Shown here piece by piece: positions 19,578 to 30,957 of a stretch of 64,000 nucleotides of DNA. The translations under genes were made by a program, and so were the position numbers. The DNA comes from Odobenus rosmarus divergens. Taxonomy: Eukaryota; Chordata; Mammalia; Carnivora; Odobenidae. The first letter of the stretch is position 1, and every line of letters begins with the position of its first letter. Location: positions 62,001 through 126,000 of the forward strand of contig NW_004451517.1 in assembly GCF_000321225.1 (NCBI RefSeq), read 5' to 3'. The notes below the pieces were generated by a model. It did not search any database. It was given only the letters and a program-made list of their open reading frames with translations, and had not been told where the DNA came from.

Positions 19578-21418
19578 TTTTAAAATGAAAGCATACTTTT
19601 TTTTTTTTTTTGTAAACCCTGTTGGTTACTTCACCATTGCTTCCTTCATCAGAATGCTTTTTGAAGAAAAACCTACAACGGAAAATAAAAAATCGGACTG
19701 AACCAGAGTTTCCTTCCTAACACTGGCTGGGCTGGAGTAATTTTAGCGGGCGATGTGGGCAAAACAGAACCTAGGATAAGCCTGCGCCTGGAATGAGCCC
19801 CACAGTGGCCAGATAGAGGCTCCTGGTGACAGATTTAGCATCTAAACTCTAGCTTCATGGTCATCGAGTGGCTGCAGACTTTCTCTGTGTTTACTACAAT
19901 CTCAACAACTCATTTGTGCTTTTACGGTGATGATAATATTTATCTCTCCAGGCAGATGGCCACGTTCATGCTCATTTAGCCACAACAGACTGTCCAGTGT
20001 GAGGCAGGCTTGCTTCCTTCCCCAGCATTATCCGCTTGGCTAACTGAGTTTGGTTAATCGAGGTTGTGATGAATTGAGCTCGAAGTGGCTGCCTGGGGCA
20101 TCGCTTGTTGGCGAAGTCAGGTGGGGAGACCAGTCCTTCCAAGGGTGGGCAGTTTCAGAAAACCTGAACAGGGCATCTCGACAGGACCCCTGGAACAGGG
20201 CCGATTTCTCTCTAAGCACAGTGCCTAGGGAACCCAGGACTTTCAGGGGCCCATGGGAATGGTCCAACATCTTCTGGAATCAGGAGAAACAGTGGCTCAG
20301 AGGAGACAGAGAGCAGGGTGTCTGGAAAGCTCTGGGAGGCTGAGTGTGGGAAGGGCTGACAGGGGTGGGAGGAGGAGGGTCCCATAAGCATGCTGGAGAC
20401 TTGGGGGGTCTAACCAGGGGGCACAGGGACTCAGGGCACATACAAGATGACACTGGGTTAAGGACAGGGTAGGAGCCCTGGGGATGGAGTGCAGGGGTAA
20501 GAGACCCTCTGTGCAGCGGGAGGTGGAGTCTGGGTCTGGAACGTGGAGAGCAGTGGAGAGAGCTGTTATAGACACACCAGCCACACACCCACCTTCCTTC
20601 CCCATTTGTGCCCCACTCCTCCTGCAGCAACCCCACGAACTTTTATTCCTCCTCTGTGCCACCTGCCAGCTCACCCTAGCCCCTGGCCGCACCCCTCCAC
20701 CTGCTCCCCACCCTCTGCAGAGGTGCTGCTGGCGAGCATCCCTGCGACCTCCCGGTGTCCCAGTCCCATGCTGGCTCTCTGCTTCTCATTCGACGACATG
20801 GTGTTCAGGAGCTCAAAGCGCTAACGAAATGATCCCTTTGTCTTCTAATCTTCATCCCAGCTGAGTTGGAACTTCTCTAACGTTTCCACCCAGATTCCAC
20901 TAGAAGTCAAAGCCAGGGCTTGTCTCCCCGGGACCTGGGGAGGGGCTACAAAGTTGGAATTTATTTAGAGCTTGTATTTTACCTGGAAAACTCTCATAGT
21001 TCTCTTTCTTCTATGATATATGTCTGTATCTTCCTCAAGGAAAAATAAGTCTCCCTGGCAAGTCTCTGGGTGAACTCTGTGCTCCACGAAGACTGGCTCT
21101 GGGCGAGGCTGGCAAGGAGTCCAGGCTCCAAATGTAAAGAGGGATCCCTGTCAGTGCGGACCCTGGACGAGCATGACCCTGAGGCTGACACCTCCCTACG
21201 TTGTGCACCTGTGCTGCGTCTTCCTTATTGTACCCCCAGCCTGCCTGCACCGCATTTTGAGAGATGGGAGTAAAGGTAAGGGGTGGTGCTAGCTGCCCCT
21301 AGCATCTCTCACCCGTGCACCAGAGCAGATGAGATTCTAACAAAGCTCCTCCTTGAAGATCTCAAGTGGGGATAACACAGAGACAATTAGGTCATTCACC
21401 AGGTTAGCATCCTTACAC
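19578..21418. other. Unique sequence, no gene seen
   Basis: GC-rich in 20280-20800. Frames up to 131 codons occur there on both strands but overlap each other and show no domain. A T run lies at about 19599-19611. Confidence 0.5.
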
Positions 21419-21434
21419 TTACTTATTCACTCTT

Positions 21435-21603
21435 TTTTTTTTTAAGATTTTATTTATTTATTCATGAGAGAGAGAGAGAGAGGCAGAGGGAGAAGCAGGC
21501 TCCCAAGGAGCAGGGGGCCCGACGCGGGACTCGATCCCAGGACCCTGGGATCATGACCTGAGCCGAAGGCAGACACTTAACCATCTGAGCCACCCAGGCG
21601 CCC
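21435..21603 (-). mobile_element. Young SINEC (antisense) with 16-bp target duplication
   Basis: Antisense order: T tail, 'gattttatttatttattcat', GA block, 'gggatcatgacctgagccga', 'gagccacccaggcgccc'. Perfect direct repeats 'ttacttattcactctt' lie at 21419-21434 and 21604-21619. The intact duplication argues for a fairly recent insertion. Confidence 0.95.
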
Positions 21604-21619
21604 TTACTTATTCACTCTT

Positions 21620-23194
21620 AAGAAATAGTTTCTGAAAGCTGACTGTGTCCAAACGCCTCGCTAGACACTTGGGAAACAGCAGTGCCCAGACAGGCCTGGT
21701 GTCTCTCGGGGTCTGGCATTCCAGAGGCTTTGGTGTATTTGCTGGAGCAAAACCAGACTGGAAGGTGGAAAAATGCGTCTGCGTCTGGGTGAAGCTGGGT
21801 GCGTTCCTGGCCAATGCCCAGCTTTCCTGCTTCAGCATTTGCAAAAGTGGCTGGGCCTTGGGGGGGCGCTCGCCCCAAGAGTAAAAGGGGGTGCAGTGTC
21901 AAATAGACTTGGGAAATGCTGGCTAGTCGATGTCCTTGAGAGATTGGTGATGTGCATTTGCAGATAAGATTCTGCATTTCCACAGGTAGCCCCCTTTTCC
22001 TGCAACATCTGTTAACATCTGGCCACAGAGGTTCTGCCACGCCCACTTCCAGAAATGCTGATCTTCAACTTTTCCACTAGTTTGTTGGGCTCAGCATTTT
22101 CCTCATTTGTCTATATCTGAGGAAGAGCTTACCTCTTTCCTCCTTCTGAGAATTTGTGAAGCTGCGTGGACATAGCTTGATGGTGTTTTTCCGGATTGTG
22201 CACTTGGGGCCGAGGTTGCTGGGTGCAGAGCCCACCTTGGGATGCCGTCGCCCCGAGCTTAGGGACGACGTAGGGATAAAGAGGATTTTGCTGCTGCAGA
22301 CAGCTCTGGTATAGCCCCTAACGTGGTAACAATGAGGCAGAAACATTAAAAATCACACCAACAGAACAGAATGCGGGGGAGGGGGGCACGGAAGCCCATA
22401 GGAAGGGAAACACAAAGCCCAGGCAGCCGAGAAAGGTAATTTAGAAATAAAATGGAAGCAGTTTCCCTGAGACTGCCCTGCTCGGTTGTGAGCTGCAGGA
22501 GAAACTGGTCCTCGCTCCGGTGTGTGTGTGGGCCTGTGCGCGCGCGACCCCGAGGGGGCAGGGGGGAGAGGGGGTGATGCCCCTCGCTCCCAGCCGGCCT
22601 GGCTGTCCTTGCAGCCAAAGCTGAGAAGCCCCGCTCCCCAGGCCCGTGGTGGGGACCCAGGGAGCACCACCTCCCGGTCCACTCCCTCTTTGTCCAAGGG
22701 AACTTTTCTGGCATCTTACTCAGTTTCCCAGGTGATAAAACAATCCGTGCGTCCCATCCCTCTCTTCTTTCAGACCCTATTTCCATCCTGATTGCTCCTC
22801 CTGCTTTGTTCTCCCTCCTGAATGTCTCCCCGCCCCCAGCCCTCGCCCCCCACGCACCCTCGCTGGCGCGCCCCGGCGCCCTCCGGGTACACAGAGGAAC
22901 CGAGCAGCTCCCCGAGTCACCCCAGCCTGGGTATTTTTGACAGTGCAGCTGCAGTCTCTCCAGGAACTGGGCTACACAGATCCGGGGAGAGGCGGGTCTT
23001 GTACCTCTGCTTCTTCCCTCCTGGGCTCTGCGCGTCCCAGAGTGACCCCCAGCAGCGCCGAGACATAGGTGTGGGAGAGCCCCGGGGACGGCTGCCCTCC
23101 CTGCCCCCCTCGAGCCTTCTTAGCTTGTAGCCCTGTTGCTGGCTTCCCCTGCGGGTCCATGGCCAGGAGGATTCCAAGAATGACAGTTCTCACC
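21620..23194. other. Unique GC-rich sequence, no gene seen
   Basis: Holds a CpG-enriched block at 22500-23080 (described separately). Frames up to 146 codons overlap on both strands without motif. Confidence 0.5.
22500..23080. other. CpG-enriched block, below island level
   Basis: I count about 33 CpGs in 580 bp, with clusters such as 'gtgcgcgcgcgacc' near 22537 and 'ctggcgcgccccggcgcc' near 22863. By hand the observed/expected ratio is near 0.5, under the usual island threshold. No adjacent exon or TATA box is seen. Confidence 0.5.
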
Positions 23195-23355
23195 CGGGAC
23201 ATGGGGCAGTGGCTGGGGACATTTGACTGTCATGCCTGGGGGTGGCAGGTGTTGCTGGCATCTGGTGGAGAGAGGCCAGGGATGCTGCCCAGTGCTGCAA
23301 TGCACAGAACAACCCTTGCCCCCGAGGATGAATGCTCTGGTCACAAACCTCACTA
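23195..23355 (+). mobile_element. MER20 (hAT-Charlie) fragment
   Basis: Contains 'ggctggggacatttgactgt', 'tggcatctggtggagagagg', 'ccagggatgctgcccagtgc' and 'caatgcacagaacaaccc', the MER20 order. The first ~40 bases are lost. Confidence 0.8.
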
Positions 23356-23954
23356 GTGCCCAGGCGGAGAGACCTTGAACTCCACCCTTTCTCTCCCTTC
23401 CTTGGCAGCCCTGTGGTTGATTCCAGCAGAACTTGGGCTAGAATTGGGTTGAATCGGCCTCAGTTATTTCCTTCATAGATTTCTTTCCATTGAGGCACTC
23501 TGCTTTCTCAAGTCAAATAAATGTATCTGAAGTGGGAACTTCCTGTGACTATTGTATTTGGGAAACCAGTATCACATGCCACCAATAGATGGTACTCCTC
23601 AAAATAAGAACAATGAAGATACGGCCGAAGTTATTCACCACATTGGCCGGAGATGGTTGCCTGTGAAGATTCTGACCACAAGGCTCCCTTTTTTTGTGGT
23701 TGCTGTTACTCATGTGTCAGAAGGAGGTTAAAGACATGCTAGCATCCCCCAGGAGACTTTCTCCGCAAAGGAGGAAGGGCCTGCAGGAATGAGCTTTCTT
23801 TGAGAGATGGTATTCCCTCCAGTGCTGTCTGCCTGTCACCTGGGTCTTCTCAGGGGCTGTGGGTGGTGCATATCTCACATTAGGGGAGAACACAGCCTGC
23901 CCTTCTTAGGCCTACCAGGGAGCCGGACCTCTGCTCTGAGAGACTCCAGGAGGG
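23356..23954. other. Unique sequence, no gene seen
   Basis: No recognisable repeat or coding signature. Confidence 0.45.
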
Positions 23955-24145
23955 AGTGCCGGGACAGCCACCTCCAGCTCTGCAATCCCAAGCAAGCTAC
24001 TCAAGCTTCCTCGGCCTCAGTTTCTTTACCTGTAAAATGGGGGTGTTGCCATACCCACAGCCAGTGTAGTTGTGAGCATTCAGTGAGAGAACAAACACAC
24101 ATTCCAACTCAGCTCCGTGCTGAGCATGATTACTGCTGAATGATT
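23955..24145 (+). mobile_element. MIR SINE (sense)
   Basis: Shows 'cctcggcctcagtttcttta', 'cctgtaaaatgggggtgttg' and 'gtagttgtgagcattcagtg' in sense MIR order. Confidence 0.85.
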
Positions 24146-24314
24146 CCACTCTTATCATGATGCCTCATCTGAAAACAAGGAGGACAGTCTCTACTACGAT
24201 GTTGAGCAACAAATGCTTACGTATGTTTAGTGAGATTTATACATTATATTAATATACACATGCACGCATGCACAGATGACTATAAATGCTCTAAAAGCCA
24301 AATCACCCTGCCTG

Positions 24315-24500
24315 GGGTGCCTGGGTGGCTCAGATGGTTAAGCGTCTGCCTTCGACTCAGGTCATGATCCCAGGGTCCTGGAATCGAGCCCTGAATCGGG
24401 CTCCCTGCTCAGAGGGAAGCCTGCTTCTCCCTCTCCCACTCCCCCTGCTTGTGTTCCCTCTCTCACTGTCTCTCTCTGTCAAAAAAAAAAAAAAAAAAAA
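24315..24500 (+). mobile_element. Very young SINEC (sense), pure A20 tail, 18-bp target duplication
   Basis: Head 'gtgcctgggtggctcagatg', body 'aggtcatgatcccagggtcc', CT block, then 20 uninterrupted As. The 18-bp direct repeat 'gccaaatcaccctgcctg' lies at 24297-24314 and 24501-24518 without a mismatch. The pure tail and perfect duplication mark it as one of the youngest insertions in the window. Confidence 0.96.
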
Positions 24501-24518
24501 GCCAAATCACCCTGCCTG

Positions 24519-24984
24519 ATCTTCAGATCCCTCAAAGACTGTAGATGAAGCTTTGATTTCCCTGCCGGCTTCCTCCTTCTAATGTGCCTGGAGAACAGCT
24601 CCCTTGGGGCTCCAAAGAGCCCAGGTCTCTACTCTTAGCCCTGAAGAAATTCCCAGGAGGCCTGGACAGTCTTAGAATCCACGAGCCTGGAGAGGTGTTG
24701 GCCAAAGATCCAGGAGGGTGGAGTGTCACATCTGAGTTCCCTTGTCCCCTGTCCCAAGCGAGGCTTCCACCCATGCTCCAGACCCCAAAACCCTCATCAA
24801 GCCTCCCTGCGCAAGCAAAGTCCAGGCCAGTGCCTGTCGCAGCCAAGGAGCCTGGGCTTGGTCTTGCTGAGGGTGGAGCCCACCTGCCTTGGCTCTGATG
24901 TGAATGGGTGGCATTTGGACTTGGAAGTTCAGGGAGCTGTTCCACAGCTGTGGGTGTGAGTCCCCAGTACTTAAATGCTTGTGA
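24519..24984. other. Unique sequence, no gene seen
   Basis: No recognisable repeat. The 3' part of a 346-codon antisense frame (24726-25766) lies here; see the separate note on why it is not called a gene. Confidence 0.45.
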
Positions 24985-25135
24985 GGGATGACATCCCTAT
25001 CTACAGAATGAAGATAATAAACCTTCCAACCTCTGAGAGCTGACTTGAGGATTTGGTGGGACAGTGTCATCAGACACTTTGTGTGGAGCTGGGATGCAGT
25101 GAATCTGCAATAAATGGCAGCTACTATGAATATTT
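24985..25135 (+). mobile_element. MIR SINE (sense)
   Basis: Shows 'atctacagaatgaagataat', 'cttgaggatttggtggg' and 'gcagtgaatctgcaataaat' in sense MIR order. Confidence 0.6.
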
Positions 25136-25259
25136 TTAGGTCACAGGGAGCTTTACCCATGAGAAAGAGAACCTCGTAGCCCAGAGTAGTCAATGAAGAG
25201 AGAAAGGGGAACCTTGGGCTAGAACTGTCTCTAAAGAGCAAGCATTGGTAGGGCTCTTG

Positions 25260-25770
25260 GACTTTCTGTTGCCAGGTGCTGGTAAGTGCTACGGAGAAAA
25301 ATGAAGGCGGGAGGAAGATGTGTATGTGTGTGCGTGAGTGTGCGTGCCAGTGTGTGTGCACGCAATTTAAATGTACGGTGGTTAGATAAGGCCTCAAAGG
25401 GAAGTCAGTGTTTGTGTAACAATCTAAAGAAAATAAGGGAGAAACCCACTGGAATAGCAAGGAGCCCATTTCAAGCGGCCAAAACAGCCAGTGCACAGAC
25501 CCTGGGGTATCAAAGGACTGGCAAGGAGGCAGGTGGGCTGGAGCAGAGGGAGCCGGGGTAAAAGTGGGCAGAGTGTGCAAAAAGGCAAGGGGAGGTGGTG
25601 CGGGACCTAGGTCACAGCCAAGACGTCCTGAGATGTGGATCTGTGGGAAGATCGAGAGCAAGGAATTGACAGGACTCAACTTGCACCTTACTGGGATCTT
25701 TCTGGCTGCTGAGATGCAGACTCGAGGCCCAGGCAAGCTCAGGAGTCTGGGAGGAGGCAACTGCACGTAT
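25260..25770 (-). mobile_element. L2 LINE fragment (antisense), about 500 bp
   Basis: Contains 'gtaagtgctacggagaaaaa', 'aaacagccagtgcacagacc', 'ggcaaggaggcaggtgggct' and 'gggatctttctggctgctga', all antisense L2 landmarks in order. A TG-rich tract at 25317-25363 interrupts it. Confidence 0.7.
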
Positions 25771-26689
25771 CTGGGTAAGAAAGGGTGTGGGTTGCAGCAC
25801 GGTGGGATCTTCTGAAAGGAGTGCTCATATTCAGCATCTATTTGTTGACCAATTCGGAGTCAAACGAATGTGGGGGAACAGGGTGACATGTATCCAGAAG
25901 GGCTCCTGTGTTCCATGCCTGAGCTCCCTGAGTCTGGGCCGTTGTGCTTTCTTTGTAGCCTGGTCCCCTTGTGCCTTCACGGTGGGGGCTGAGAGAGAGG
26001 ACGGGGCAAGGACAGAGCTGGTTCGAGGCGCCCGGGAATGGCCGCAAAGGGTGTGAAAGCTGGCAGAGACCAAGCCCTTGAACCTGGGTTGGCAAGGCTG
26101 TAGGCCCGGCAGGAGCCAGGACCTTACGGCCGGATGCTGGCCAGCAGGTCGGGTAAACAGAAATTCAGAGAGGCTTCCCAGGCTGAGCGGGGCCTGGCTG
26201 TCTCCACGGCCCCTCTCCCGCAGAGCCTCGGATCCATGCAGGCCTAGTGTTATTTCAGCTGAAGATGGCAGGAGCCCCCCGAGGAACGGCATGGGGACAG
26301 GATGGGAAGGGCATTCCTGCACTGGGTGCAGGCCAGGCCATGGGGATGCAGATGCTCTGTGTCCCCTCGTGGAATATTCCACGCAGACTGGGTTGCGGGG
26401 ACTGGGTTGGGGGGAAAGTGGGGGGACAGGGTCAGGCAGAGCCGGAGATGAGCATTGCCTCCTGCACACCTCTGCGTAACCCATGTCCTGGTATTGACCG
26501 AGCGCCTGCGTGGAGGCGAAGCTGGTCCAGCCGCGCGGCACCCCACCCGGCCTCCTGTGCTCACCCCACAGCCTGGGGTGTTCTCTCCACTCCTCCCAAC
26601 CTGAGGACTCCCCCCGCCTGCTCTAACTCCAGGGTCCTGTCGTGGCTCTTGTCTGCCTGATGTGGGCTCAGTGCTTCTCTGTCAGGGAT
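25771..26689. other. Unique GC-rich sequence, no gene seen
   Basis: Frames up to 236 codons (antisense 25831-26541) appear because the DNA is GC-rich. They overlap other frames and show no domain, signal peptide or splice context. Confidence 0.5.
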
Positions 26690-26890
26690 CCTCCTGCCCT
26701 CTGGGGGCATTTGGTGGTGTCTGGGGGCAGTGTTGGTTGTCAAGAGTCGGGGGGCAGGGGGCATGCTCCCAGCATGGGCTGGGTGGGTGAAGGCCAGGAT
26801 GCTGCTGAAACCCAGCGAAGCCCAGGATGGCCTGCCGCAGGGAATGGCCTGCCTCAGATGTCGGTGGTGGAGGCCGGGAAGGCCTGTGCA
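26690..26890 (+). mobile_element. MER20 (hAT-Charlie) fragment
   Basis: Contains 'gggggcatttggtggtgtct', 'gtgttggttgtcaagagt' and 'gtgaaggccaggatgctgct' in MER20 order. More diverged than the copy at 23195. Confidence 0.6.
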
Positions 26891-27689
26891 GAGGACAATG
26901 ATGGGTGGCTGGCCAGCCCTCGGCACCCTTCATAAGCCAGGTGCTGTCCTGACTTCGCTACGATGACATCATCTTTTTTCTCTCAGCCCTTGCAGGAAGA
27001 CCTGTAAACCACCCCATTTGATGGGCGAGGAACCGAGGGGGGCTGTCCCTGGCCTGGGCGGTGGGCACAGAGGGAGGCAGAGAGCTCCCAGAGCTGAGAC
27101 ACGGCCGCAGCGGGCATTTTAAAAAAGTACACCGGCCCCACACAGATCTGGACCGGCGCCAGCTCCGTGCCCATGTCCAGTGGATGCTTCTCTGGGCTCA
27201 CGGCCATCATGGGTCAGGAGCATGCCTGCCTGTGATGGACACAGACATGCCTCCCAGATCCCCACAGGGAGGGCATTGGCTGCCTCAGCTGCTAGGATCT
27301 CCATCAGCAGGCAGACCTCCGTGGTCAGCCCCGGGCGCTTGCCTCAGCTTAGACTGCTGACCTGCCCAATGCCTCATCCCTCCCCTGCTGACCAGTGTCC
27401 ACTGACTGATGGATGCAGGGCTATAAAGACCTGGCCAACATGGCCCTACTCAGGACAAGTCCCCCTGGGGCAGGCTGAGGTTGTCATGGAGCCTAGACCT
27501 CCACCCACTCCTCTTCCTCCTCAACCTCTTCACCCACGTGGGATCCCAGGGGCCCCTAATAATCCTTCTGGTGCTTACCTACCTGTGTCTCAGAGCCTGC
27601 TTCTCGGGAACCTTGGCCAAGGCAGTCCCCATTTCTCTGCAAAATCCTCCTCCTGGGAGTCTGTTCTCACACCTGCTCCACGGAGACAA
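26891..27689. other. Unique sequence, no gene seen
   Basis: GC-rich, no recognised repeat. A 171-codon plus frame at 27180-27695 is proline-rich and motif-free. Confidence 0.5.
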
Positions 27690-28065
27690 AAGTGACCTGA
27701 AAGCCTAAACAGAATCCTGCCACATCCTAGATTGACCCTTTCTATCACTTCCTGTTGCATTTAAGATAAAATTCCATCTCCCTTTGGCCTGTACACACTG
27801 AAATGTCACCTCCTCCGGGAAGTCCATCCTGACCACTCTGGCTGAACCACGCTCTGCTCTTTGTCAGCCCCTGCTGGTTTCCCATCACAGTGTTGATTAC
27901 AACTGTGATTATTGTCCTCATCTGTCTGGGCCTGTCGCACTGGATGATGAGCAACACGAGGGCGGGGACTTTCTGCTTCATTCATCATAGCCGGGTCTTA
28001 CCTGGAGCAAGGCAGGCACATGGGGGCCCTCAGAAAAAGTCTGTAGGATAAATGAATTGGGGCAG
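27690..28065 (+). mobile_element. L2 LINE 3' end (sense)
   Basis: Contains 'gaaatgtcacctcctccggg', 'aagtccatcctgaccactct', 'gagggcggggactttctgct' and 'aggataaatgaattgggg', the canonical L2 3'-end order. Confidence 0.85.
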
Positions 28066-28084
28066 AAACACCCTGAGGTGTGTC

Positions 28085-28610
28085 GCCGAGTTGCACCCCT
28101 GTGTGATCTTCTCCCCTTGGGTCTGGGTGGAACTTGCAACTTGCTTCTAGCCAATAGAGTATCACAAAAGGTGAACAGATGTCACCCTCTTGATTAGGTT
28201 GTTTATATACGACGCGGCCTGAGCAGATTGGAGAGCGATTCTCCTGCTGACCCCGAAGAGGCAGCCATGCTATGAGCTGCGCGCAGAGTGGATCAGGGGC
28301 CAGGAAGTGCGGGTGCTTCTAGGGCCTGAGGCCGGCCCCCGACTAGCAGTCAGTCAGCAGTGGCACGTGAATGGTGCCAACAACCATGCTGATGTACTTG
28401 GGGGTGGGCCCTTCCCCAGCTGAGCTTCCAAATAAGAATGCAGCCCTGCAGACACCTCGATTGCAGCTTTTTGAGACCCTCATGGAACGACCCAACTCAG
28501 TCATGCCCAGACTCTGACCCATGCAAACAACTGTGAGATAATAAATGTGTGTTGCTTTAAGCCACTGTTTGTGGTAATAATGTTATGCAGCCATAGAAAA
28601 ATAATGCCAT
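28085..28610 (+). mobile_element. MLT1-type LTR (ERVL-MaLR), near full length
   Basis: The 3' end reads 'gagataataaatgtgtgttg' then 'ctttaagccactgtttgtgg', diagnostic of MLT1. AATAAA at about 28542 is the LTR poly(A) signal, and 'tttatatacg' near 28203 is a TATA-like site. It is a solitary LTR; no internal retroviral sequence is seen on either side. Confidence 0.8.
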
Positions 28611-29519
28611 TATTACTAGAAAAATGCATGTAAATGTCACATGTACACCAGCAGACATTCATTGGGTGGTATTATTGTTATTCTATTAATTCATTTATCC
28701 ATCCATCCTGCAGAGTGAAGGTCACCACAGGGAAGCTCTGTATCTTGCAGCCACCCTGATGCTTTGACCAGCGATATCTGGAACCCCAGGGGTATATGGG
28801 CTCCATCTTGGGATGTCTCTTGTCTGCACATGATTAGCAGACCAGCTTTGACCAGCTTTGAGAAGGCACTGAGAGTCTTACCAACTAAAGCTGATCTCAG
28901 GAAAATTAGAGGTATTTTTTTAATTCTAAAAAATTAAAAGTAAATTTTAAGTATTAAAATTAGAGGTGTGTGTGTGCATGTGTGTGTGTGTCTATGCGTG
29001 CAGTTGGTCAAGGGCAGGGTAGGCAAAACAGCATTACTCTCCCTCCCACTGACTTGGGCTCAAGCCCTGAGCGGCTGCACGGTGTGAGTGAGGGAACCGG
29101 GAAGCAACTGCATGGGTCCTGATCTCTGGCTGGCCGTCAGCGGGGAGACCAGACACAGATGTCAATATCTACAGCAAATGCGAGACTATTTAGGTACACT
29201 TTAGCAGAAATGAGTCATCCTGCAGACATAAACATTTTAATCGGAGTGACAATTTATTCAAACAATTTGACAATGCTCACACATGCAGAACAGATGGGCT
29301 GGGGTGGGGGGCCCAGCAAGCGAGCTGGTGGGGGAAGAACCCCCAGCAGATACTGGGCAGCCTGCTGGGGGTGCAAAATGGAAGATAAGGGGCTCCCTGC
29401 CCCTTCCTGCCAGCAGATAGGCTCCTGGAATGAGCACAGGTCCTTCCCCGTGGGGAAACCTGCCTGTCTGTTTAGGCACTTCTGTTTGATGTCCAGACTG
29501 CTGGAGTGTGAGGGAGATT
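28611..29519. other. Unique sequence with AT-rich and TG tracts
   Basis: AT-rich at 28910-28963, then an interrupted TG tract at 28964-29000. No gene seen. Confidence 0.5.
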
Positions 29520-29606
29520 ATGGATAGAGGAAAACCAATCACTAATTCATTCAGCTATTTGGAGAATTCGCTGAGCATCTATTATGGGCCAGGTACTGTG
29601 TTGGCT

Positions 29607-29607
<1 letters not shown>
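29520..29607 (-). mobile_element. L2 LINE 3' end (antisense)
   Basis: The text 'aattcattcagctatttgga' then 'tgagcatctattatgggcca' is antisense L2 3' end, truncated by the TG repeat. Confidence 0.65.
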
Positions 29608-29642
<35 letters not shown>

Positions 29643-29720
29643 CACACGTATGAGTGGGTGCACATAAATGTGAGTGGGTGGGTGCATGTGTGGTGTGCAT
29701 GCACACGTGCGTGCACAGCC
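29608..29720 (+). repeat. (TG)n microsatellite with degenerate extension
   Basis: About 15 pure TG units to 29638, then interrupted TG/CA/CG alternation. Potential Z-DNA stretch. Confidence 0.95.
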
Positions 29721-30329
29721 TCATCCATCATTAATGTCTTAGGGTTTTTGCATTTGGAGTCCATAGCTATCTGAAACTGGCCCAGAAGCAGCCCCAGGAC
29801 AAGGACTTTAGTCAAGGGGTTCATTTGGGAGGTAACCCTAGGATGCTCCCATAGGGTTTGAGGAAATGAGGGAAGGTAGGGCTGGAGGCTGACACGGCGT
29901 ATGTTAATGAGCAGGTCACCTTGCAGGCAACTGGGGCTCAATCTCGCTGGACCCCTGGGAGGTGGTATAGCGCATGCCTCCGGGGTGTCCTTCCCAAGGG
30001 GTGAGGGAGCAGGGCACTGGTCCTTCACTCCCACTCCCTTTCTCTTGTATCACTTGTTCTGGACAAAGACACTGCCATGTTGAGGACACTCAAGGAGTCT
30101 ATAGAGAGATGCTCGTGGCAAAGAACTGAGGCCTTCTGCCAACAGCCGTGTGAGGTGCCATAATGGAAATGGGCCCTCCAGCCCCAGCCTATCTTCAGAT
30201 GATATAGCGCCTGTCAACATCCTGACCCCTACCTCATAAGAGACACTGAGGCAGACCCACCTAGATAAACTCCATCCAAATTCCCAGCCCACAGAACATG
30301 TGACACAGTGTCTGCGGGGTAATTAGTTA
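29721..30329. other. Unique or old-repeat sequence
   Basis: The part at 29785-29890 may be an eroded interspersed repeat I cannot name. No gene seen. Confidence 0.4.
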
Positions 30330-30505
30330 CACAATAAGTAACTTGTACAATACCTATTTCTCCAATTAATCCTAAAGGAACTCGCAAAGTACTTAAGGAC
30401 TGTCTTTATCCTCATTTTGCAGAGGAGGGGACGGGGGCAGAGTGACACCGCCAAACATTTTCAGAGCTGGGATTAGATCCCAGGTCTCTCCCCCTCTGAG
30501 ACTAT
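30330..30505 (-). mobile_element. MIR SINE (antisense)
   Basis: Shows 'cctcattttgcagaggaggg' and 'cagagctgggattagatccc' in antisense MIR order. Confidence 0.75.
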
Positions 30506-30918
30506 CAGTCAGGGTACTTCGGAGAAACAGATCAATAGGACATACAAACGAGAAGATGTAGGATAGAAATTGCCTCATGCGGTTATGGAGGCCAGGAAGT
30601 CCCATGATCTGCCATCTGCAAACAAGAGACCCAGGAGAGCTGTTGGTATAATTCAGTCCTAGTCTGAAATCCTGAAAACCAGTGGGGTGTGGGGTGAGAG
30701 AGCTAAGGGGTCAACGGTGGAAGAGCCCTGGTCTACCTCTCAAAGCCCAAGGACCAAGAGCACTGACGGATGTCTCAGCTCAGGCAGAGAGAGTAAGTTT
30801 GCCCATCCTCCGCCATTTTGCTGTGTTCAGGCTCCCAGAGGATTGGGTGCTGCCTACCTGCCATGGCGAGGGCATCTTCTTTACCCAGACCACTGATTCC
30901 CATGCTAATCTCTTCCAG

Positions 30919-30919
<1 letters not shown>
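30506..30919. mobile_element. Old interspersed repeat, family unresolved
   Basis: Starts 'atcagtcagggtacttcgga' then 'gaaacagatcaataggac', a phrase found in a common mammalian interspersed repeat whose name I cannot assign with confidence. Boundaries uncertain. Confidence 0.4.

Positions 30920-30953
<34 letters not shown>
30920..30953 (+). repeat. (AC)n microsatellite
   Basis: About 17 uninterrupted AC units. Confidence 0.97.

Positions 30954-30957
<4 letters not shown>

Noticed and set aside
25831..26541. 236-codon antisense frame in GC-rich DNA
   Set aside because: Overlapped by several other frames, no domain, signal peptide or splice context; explained by high GC lowering stop frequency.
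27480..27710. Plus-strand frame starting with a hydrophobic leader that looks like a signal peptide
   Set aside because: No splice-flanked exon or downstream domain, and another overlapping frame is equally open; chance is sufficient.
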